Shown: one piece after another, positions 53,870 through 56,914 of the stretch
Position numbering within the stretch: position 1 is the first letter of the stretch
Layout of the letters: each line of letters opens with the position of its first letter
Origin: Bacteriovoracaceae bacterium
Lineage (GTDB): Bacteria > Bdellovibrionota > Bacteriovoracia > Bacteriovoracales > Bacteriovoracaceae
Length of the DNA: 56,914 nucleotides
Reading direction: 5' to 3'
NCBI GenBank assembly: GCA_023701435.1
Contig: JAMPXB010000024.1
Location: forward strand, 1 to 56,914
Translations under genes and position numbers: made by a program
Notes under the pieces: generated by a model
Database searches by the model: none
What the model was told of the DNA's origin: nothing
What the model saw: the letters and a program-made list of their open reading frames with translations, nothing else

Positions 53870-53906
53870 TTTTTGTAAATAAGGCAGGCCTTTATTTACA
53901 AAAAAG
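53870..53906. promoter_or_regulatory. Large near-perfect inverted repeat upstream of Fic gene
   Basis: TTTTTGTAAATAAGG and CCTTTATTTACAAAAA pair with a single bulged T around a 2-4 nt centre, 67 bp upstream of the GTG at 53803. It could be an operator or a two-way terminator. Confidence 0.5.
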
Positions 53907-53920
53907 CTAAATAATATCCG

Positions 53921-53940
53921 ATTGGTAGCGTCTACCTTTT
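53921..53940. repeat. REP palindrome
   Basis: ATTGGTAGCGTCTACCTTTT. Lies between the Fic gene's upstream region and the antidote gene. Confidence 0.85.
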
Positions 53941-53955
53941 TGCTTATCTTTTACT

Positions 53956-53984
53956 ATTTAATATTTAATATTTTAATATTAAAT
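53956..53984. promoter_or_regulatory. AT-only palindrome before orphan antidote gene
   Basis: ATTTAATATT (53956-53965) and AATATTAAAT (53975-53984) are perfect inverted repeats 16 bp upstream of the ATG at 54001; likely autoregulatory operator. Confidence 0.5.
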
Positions 53985-54000
53985 CAATGTCGGAGAAATT

Positions 54001-54309
54001 ATGCACAGAAGTAATATTTACGATGAAAGATTTAGCCGTGATATTCGAAATCCTAAATATGCCCGTAAATACATTCAAGAACTCCTTGAAAATCAAGATG
54101 ATCCTCTAAGTGTAGATGAAGTTCTTCGTCTTATTGCAAATAAAATGGGAATGACAGAATTTGCGGAATTCGTTGGAGAACGAGTCCAAAATATCAACAA
54201 ATTCATTAAAGGCGAGCGCAATCTTAAAAGAGAGACTCTTGATAAATTTCTGCGTCCTTTCGGTCTAGAAACAGTCCTATCTGTAAAGGTGTTAGATGTG
54301 GAAAGGTAG
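54001..54309 (+). CDS. Orphan addiction-module antidote protein (HTH, 102 aa)
   Basis: The C-terminal HTH (VDEVLRLIANKMGMTEFAEF, VQNINKFIKGERNLKRETLD) with a helical N-terminal extension follows the pattern of antidotes to Gp49/HigB-type toxins. No toxin ORF lies beside it; the next gene is convergent. GGAG precedes the ATG. Its last codon and stop (AGG TAG, 54304-54309) lie inside the REP at 54302-54320. Confidence 0.75.
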   Translation: MHRSNIYDERFSRDIRNPKYARKYIQELLENQDDPLSVDEVLRLIANKMGMTEFAEFVGERVQNINKFIKGERNLKRETLDKFLRPFGLETVLSVKVLDVER

Positions 54310-54320
54310 CGTCTACCTTC
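54302..54320. repeat. REP palindrome giving stop codons to both convergent genes
   Basis: AAAGGTAGCGTCTACCTTC. Plus strand: AGG TAG ends the antidote gene. Minus strand: AGG TAG (stop 54313-54315) ends the HNH gene. The two stops are 3 bp apart on opposite strands. Confidence 0.92.
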
Positions 54321-54582
54321 TTGCAATAATGTCTTGGTAGCGTAGAGACATCTTTTCTGGCCATGCCTTTTTAAGCATTTTCTTAGCAGAAACCTTTTGC
54401 AGTTTTAATTCCCACACAATTCGGCAAATAATCGCCCCTCGTATTTTGTTACATTCTTTATGTGATAGTGCCAGATTTCTCAGTCGAAAAGTTCCTCCCA
54501 ATGACTTAGGAACAATGTGTTCTATCGATGCCTCTTGAATGTCTTTAATAACTTTCTGGCAGGTAAAACAGATCTTGTTCAT
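54313..54582 (-). CDS. Small HNH endonuclease-like protein (89 aa)
   Basis: A Cys pair (CFTCQK) near the N-terminus, then EHIVPKSLGG (the His and following strand of the HNH beta-beta-alpha-metal site), NLALSHKECNKIRG with the Asn and the second metal Cys. Such small HNH proteins are homing- or McrA-like nucleases or phage-related. No neighbour indicates its role. The C-terminal Arg and TAG stop are in the REP at 54302-54320. Confidence 0.75.
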   Translation of the reverse strand: MNKICFTCQKVIKDIQEASIEHIVPKSLGGTFRLRNLALSHKECNKIRGAIICRIVWELKLQKVSAKKMLKKAWPEKMSLRYQDIIARR

Positions 54583-54680
54583 CTCCCATAGTTTTTTTTT
54601 TACGTTTCTTCCTCGTCTCAGAGTTGGCCATCTTTACCCCCTTTCAATGGTAATAAATTTTGTAATTTGAATCCATGTCG

Positions 54681-54712
54681 AAAGGGTAGACGCACCTTTT
54701 GACTACCTTTTG
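54681..54712. repeat. REP palindrome, degenerate, with extra arm
   Basis: AAAGGGTAGACGCACCTTTT followed by GACTACCTTTTG. The extra CTACCTTT arm is also seen at 55612 and 56313. Confidence 0.75.
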
Positions 54713-54825
54713 AACCATTTGTCGGTAGTAAATAATTTAACGCCACAGCGAAACACCCAGCGATTCACACCACTTAGAAAAATTATCAATGTCACGATTA
54801 TTGCTTAGAGAAGAAACAAGGAGAG

Positions 54826-54918
54826 AGGGATCACCCATTATTCACCTGCCGATCCCTCTAGGGCCTTGTGTCCCAGCAGTGACATGGAGTCATGCCACTG
54901 CTGTCCTGTTTTTATTTT
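54826..54918 (+). ncRNA. Candidate small structured RNA ending in a strong terminator
   Basis: A 9-bp perfect stem, AGAGGGATC with GATCCCTCT (18-nt loop), is followed at 54874-54903 by CAGCAGTG-A-CATG / CATG-C-CACTGCTG with loop GAGT, and then TTTTTATTTT. The ~380-bp gap between the HNH and transposase genes has no convincing ORF. The two consecutive stems and T-run suggest a stand-alone transcript; no known RNA family is recognised and no promoter is obvious. Confidence 0.45.
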
Positions 54919-54946
54919 AACTCATTTTCACTTTGTTCAAAGAACA

Positions 54947-54960
54947 AAAAGGTGCCAGGT
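54947..54960 (+). repeat. AAAAGGTGCCAGGT motif before the transposase gene
   Basis: The same motif starts the duplicated units at 45465 and 50209. Similar GGTGNCAGG motifs resemble half of the REP form at 41607. Confidence 0.6.
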
Positions 54961-54965
54961 TGCTT

Positions 54966-55595
54966 ATGCCAAGACCCTTACTCATCCGCTCTGAAACTCA
55001 CCCTTATCACGTTACTTCTCGTTGTAATAATAAGGAGTTCTTTCCCATTCCGTTGCATGAGGTGTGGGACATGATGATTAACCAACTCCAAAAGGAAGTG
55101 AAAGAGCAGAACTTGTGCGTACATGCTTTTGTGCTCATGGGAAATCATTTCCATTTGCTTTGCCACACTCCCAAAGGAAATCTCGATCAGATCATGCAGC
55201 GATTTCTGCGAACTACTTCTGTGAAAATTAATATGAGAAGTAAAACGATTAATCATATCTGGGGTGGACGGTATAAGTGGAGCCTCATTGAGTCCCAGAC
55301 TCATTACTTCCAGGTGTATCGCTATATTTTTCAAAACCCAATCCGGGCGGGGATTTGTAACCGTGTTGAAGATTATCCATATACCACTCTGAAGCCTGGT
55401 CCACTTCCGATCCATTCTTTCATATCAATGTCGTTCGGGGGAGCTGAGGGGGAACTCGTTTGGCTGAATGAAAAATATGAAAAAGAAGATCAAGAATTAA
55501 TAAAACTCGGATTAAGAAAGAGCCAGTTTGACGTGAGCCAGAGAAAACTCAAGGCCTTTAATAAACTGAGTTTGCCCAAACCGTCAGAAAGGTAG
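54966..55595 (+). CDS. REP-associated tyrosine transposase (RAYT, Y1_Tnp/IS200-like)
   Basis: 209 aa from the ATG at 54966, which gives the family start MPRPLLIRSETHPYHVTSRC. The HUH motif is GNHFHLL (His61, His63), and the catalytic Tyr is likely Tyr120 in YRYIFQNPIRAGI; QRFLRTTSVKIN and HIWGGRYK are also typical. These single-strand DNA transposases are associated with REP palindromes that carry a GTAG foot, which fits the GGTAG...CTACC palindrome here. Its own AGG TAG stop is supplied by a REP, and AAAAGGTGCCAGGT lies just upstream of the start. Confidence 0.9.
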   Translation: MPRPLLIRSETHPYHVTSRCNNKEFFPIPLHEVWDMMINQLQKEVKEQNLCVHAFVLMGNHFHLLCHTPKGNLDQIMQRFLRTTSVKINMRSKTINHIWGGRYKWSLIESQTHYFQVYRYIFQNPIRAGICNRVEDYPYTTLKPGPLPIHSFISMSFGGAEGELVWLNEKYEKEDQELIKLGLRKSQFDVSQRKLKAFNKLSLPKPSER

Positions 55596-55619
55596 CGTCT
55601 ACCTTTCTGACCTACCTTT
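55588..55619. repeat. REP palindrome, canonical, with extra arm
   Basis: AAAGGTAGCGTCTACCTTT (55588-55606) supplies the transposase stop TAG and is followed by a third arm CTACCTTT at 55612-55619. Confidence 0.9.
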
Positions 55620-55669
55620 GCCACAGGATTGATTTTATCGCAATTTTGCTATATTGTATTGGAGGCGAT

Positions 55670-55987
55670 GTGGAAATTAAAGTTTTTCCTCAAGTCATAA
55701 AAGTTCTTAATAAAGAAACGAGAGAAATAAGAAAAGATATTCAAGATATCTTAGAAATGCTTGAGCTTAATATTGAGATCGGCATGCCTCATATTAAGTA
55801 TCTTTCCTCTATTCATAACGGATTATTTGAAATTAGGGTGAAGGATCGATTTGGACAGTTTAGAGCAATTTGTATCTTGAAAAAGAATGATGCCCTATAT
55901 GTTATTCATGCTTTTAGAAAGAAAACAGAAGAACTTCCTTTGCGTGAGAAAAGAGTCATTTTACAAAGGATTAAGGAGATTTTTTAA
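55670..55987 (+). CDS. RelE/HigB-type toxin (Gp49-like), apparently intact
   Basis: 105 aa from the GTG at 55670, chosen because GGAGG lies 4 nt upstream; the longer frame from 55646 has no site. It contains PHIKYLSSIHNGLFEIRVKD, QFRAICILKKNDALYVIHAF and RKKTEELPLREKRVILQRI, the full core of phage-derived Gp49-like toxins that cleave mRNA on the ribosome. It overlaps the antitoxin by 1 bp (TAATG). In contrast to the other two toxin remnants in the window, no deletion is visible. Confidence 0.85.
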   Translation: MEIKVFPQVIKVLNKETREIRKDIQDILEMLELNIEIGMPHIKYLSSIHNGLFEIRVKDRFGQFRAICILKKNDALYVIHAFRKKTEELPLREKRVILQRIKEIF

Positions 55988-56283
55988 TGGCAAAATTAAA
56001 TAAATACAAGTCCGTAAAAGATTTCACTATTAATGGTTTAGATCTTGATGGTTTTGATAGCTGGTTAATAACTTTTAAAAATAAATTAAAAAAAATTATT
56101 ATTTCAGAACGAAAACGTCGCAATATGTCCCAAAGTGATCTCGCTAAATTACTAGGAACAACCCAGTCGGTAGTCAGCAGAATTGAGACTGGCCTATCAA
56201 AGAATATAACAATCGACTACTTGTTGAAAGTTATCACCGCTTTAGGGATTTCTCCGAAAGAAGCAATGGAAGACGTCGCTTAA
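55987..56283 (+). CDS. HigA-like Xre antitoxin (98 aa)
   Basis: The Xre HTH spans about residues 35-90: IIISERKRRNMSQSDLAKLL then TTQSVVSRIETG, the classic lambda-repressor fold. A basic/aromatic N-terminal extension would block the toxin. The start overlaps the toxin stop by 1 bp. A REP begins 5 bp after its stop. Confidence 0.88.
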   Translation: MAKLNKYKSVKDFTINGLDLDGFDSWLITFKNKLKKIIISERKRRNMSQSDLAKLLGTTQSVVSRIETGLSKNITIDYLLKVITALGISPKEAMEDVA

Positions 56284-56288
56284 GTCGG

Positions 56289-56320
56289 GAAGGTAGACGC
56301 TACCTTTCTGCACTACCTTT
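56289..56320. repeat. REP palindrome, inverted orientation, with extra arm
   Basis: GAAGGTAGACGCTACCTTT (56289-56307) followed by CTACCTTT at 56313-56320 inside CTGCACTACCTTTCTGCA. Confidence 0.85.
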
Positions 56321-56397
56321 CTGCAAGAGCGAAAAGTTCGCTTCAACTATGACAAGGGTGTTGCGGGAGATCCGCTTATTCCTTAATGCAGAGGTCG

Positions 56398-56412
56398 AAA
56401 GGTAGCGTCTAC
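56398..56412. repeat. REP palindrome cut by an insertion sequence
   Basis: AAAGGTAGCGTCTAC is followed directly by CAGGGCAATCGCA, the IS end; the right arm is lost. Confidence 0.8.
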
Positions 56413-56460
56413 CAGGGCAATCGCATCTAAATATGCAAAGTAACTAAAACTTTTCAAAGA

Positions 56461-56488
56461 CTTACGGCCATGCAGCGTGGCCGTAAGT
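56461..56488 (+). terminator. Strong hairpin near the IS left end
   Basis: CTTACGGCCA (56461-56470) pairs perfectly with TGGCCGTAAG (56478-56487), loop TGCAGCG, followed by TCTTTTTTG. It may block outside transcription into the transposase gene. Confidence 0.75.
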
Positions 56489-56537
56489 CTTTTTTGTTCT
56501 ACTATTTCCATTCTTCACCTCTATTCAGGAATGAGAA

Positions 56538-56914
56538 ATGGCAAAGAAACAAAGCCTTATTGAGCACTTTATGATCGTGTCCGATCCTCGTATTAACAGA
56601 AGAAAAAAACATAACCTGATCGACATTATCGTGATCGCAATCTGTGGAGTTATCTGCTCCTGCGAAACCTGGGTTGATATTGAAGAATATGGGCAGAGCA
56701 AAGAGGATTGGTTTAAGGGTTTTTTAGAGCTTCCCGGTGGCATTCCTTCGCATGATACTTTTGGGCGAGTGTTTTCTTTAATTGATCCAATAGAATTCCA
56801 AAAAGCGTTCTATGAATGGACAAAATCAATGATCCAAACCACTGAAGGTGAGATCATTGCCATGGATGGAAAGTACTTCAGATCTTCTCTAACTAAAGCT
56901 GGAGATCCTCGTTC
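56538..56914 (+). CDS. ISAs1-family transposase, N-terminal part (runs off the window)
   Basis: 125 complete codons from the ATG at 56538 with no stop. It starts MAKKQSLIEHFMIVSDPR, then HNLIDIIVIAICGVICSCET with DIEEYGQSK, the DDE_Tnp_1-associated N-terminal domain, LPGGIPSHDTFGRVFSLIDP, and IIAMDGKYFR, which carries the first catalytic Asp of the DDE triad. Full-length members are about 370-380 aa, so about a third is seen. An alternative ATG at 56531 is out of frame. Confidence 0.9.
   Translation, partial: MAKKQSLIEHFMIVSDPRINRRKKHNLIDIIVIAICGVICSCETWVDIEEYGQSKEDWFKGFLELPGGIPSHDTFGRVFSLIDPIEFQKAFYEWTKSMIQTTEGEIIAMDGKYFRSSLTKAGDPR

Larger units (their letters stand above)
56413..56914 (+). 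mobile_element. Left part of an ISAs1-family insertion sequence
   Basis: Starts with CAGGGCAATCGCA, like ISAs1-family terminal repeats, and contains the transposase gene. The element runs past the window's end, so right end and target duplication cannot be seen. Confidence 0.65.

Noticed and set aside
1988..56412. GGTAGCGT in the repeats resembles the ops element (GGCGGTAG) of RfaH-controlled operons
   Set aside because: ops lies in 5' leaders and is not palindromic; here the motif is part of a palindrome, occurs in both orientations, lies mostly after stop codons and is densest outside the polysaccharide operons.
42763..56412. Classical chromosomal integron
   Set aside because: No tyrosine integrase (intI), no attI and the palindrome lacks the paired core sites and 55-140 bp structure of attC; genes are on both strands.
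42763..56412. CRISPR array
   Set aside because: The spacing between repeats is irregular (about 20 bp to 3 kb) and filled with genes; no cas genes.
1..56914. tRNA or rRNA genes, replication origin, prophage
   Set aside because: No cloverleaf-like or rRNA-like sequence, DnaA-box cluster or phage structural gene was seen on reading.

Overview
The window is about 57 kb of low-to-moderate GC DNA from a Gram-negative bacterium. Evidence is a phosphoethanolamine-transferase-like enzyme, an O-antigen ligase, two Wzx flippases, a Wzz protein and several secreted proteins. Gene content does not fix the taxon. A Bdellovibrio/Bacteriovorax-type predator or relative is possible, but that is an impression only. 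I saw no rRNA, tRNA, replication origin or CRISPR array.

Layout. (1) 1-8.2 kb: secreted proteins of unknown function, a polysaccharide deacetylase, a small HTH protein, a lipid A/LPS-type phosphoethanolamine transferase and an APH-like kinase. Two unlisted, paralogous 24- and 25-codon hydrophobic-peptide genes lie here, each with a conserved 5' hairpin and its own terminator. (2) 8.3-42.8 kb: a composite surface-polysaccharide locus. It holds a CDP-3,6-dideoxyhexose (paratose/tyvelose) branch (rfbF, rfbG, rfbH, a synthase and an rfbE-type epimerase) and a dTDP-3-amino-3,6-dideoxyhexose branch (rfbA, rfbB, a fused ketoisomerase-aminotransferase, an acyltransferase). A GDP-L-fucose branch (gmd, fcl), about ten glycosyltransferases, two methyltransferases, two acetyltransferases, two flippases, an EpsG-like polymerase, a Wzz, two kinds of initiating phosphotransferase and a WaaL-type ligase complete it. 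(3) 42.8-56.9 kb: an accessory region of toxin-antitoxin modules (several with broken toxins and intact antitoxins), RhuM and Fic genes (intact and broken), a SWIM-SNF2 helicase, an acyl-CoA dehydrogenase, a duplicated coiled-coil membrane protein, an HNH protein, a REP-associated tyrosine transposase (RAYT) and the left end of an ISAs1-type insertion sequence.

The unifying feature is a 19-bp palindrome, AAAGGTAGCGTCTACCTTT (8-bp arms, 3-nt loop). About 20 intact or degenerate copies are present, concentrated in region 3. Nearly all sit at the 3' end of a gene, within about 20 bp of the stop codon or supplying a TAG stop. In region 3 almost every gene or operon is separated from the next by one copy, giving a cassette-like layout, and a RAYT gene (the enzyme family known to go with REP palindromes) lies inside the array. 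A second repeat family, five copies of a roughly 90-nt two-stem element with covarying stems, accompanies the palindromes. These two families, the tiny hydrophobic peptides and the pattern of decayed toxins are the most novel-looking content.
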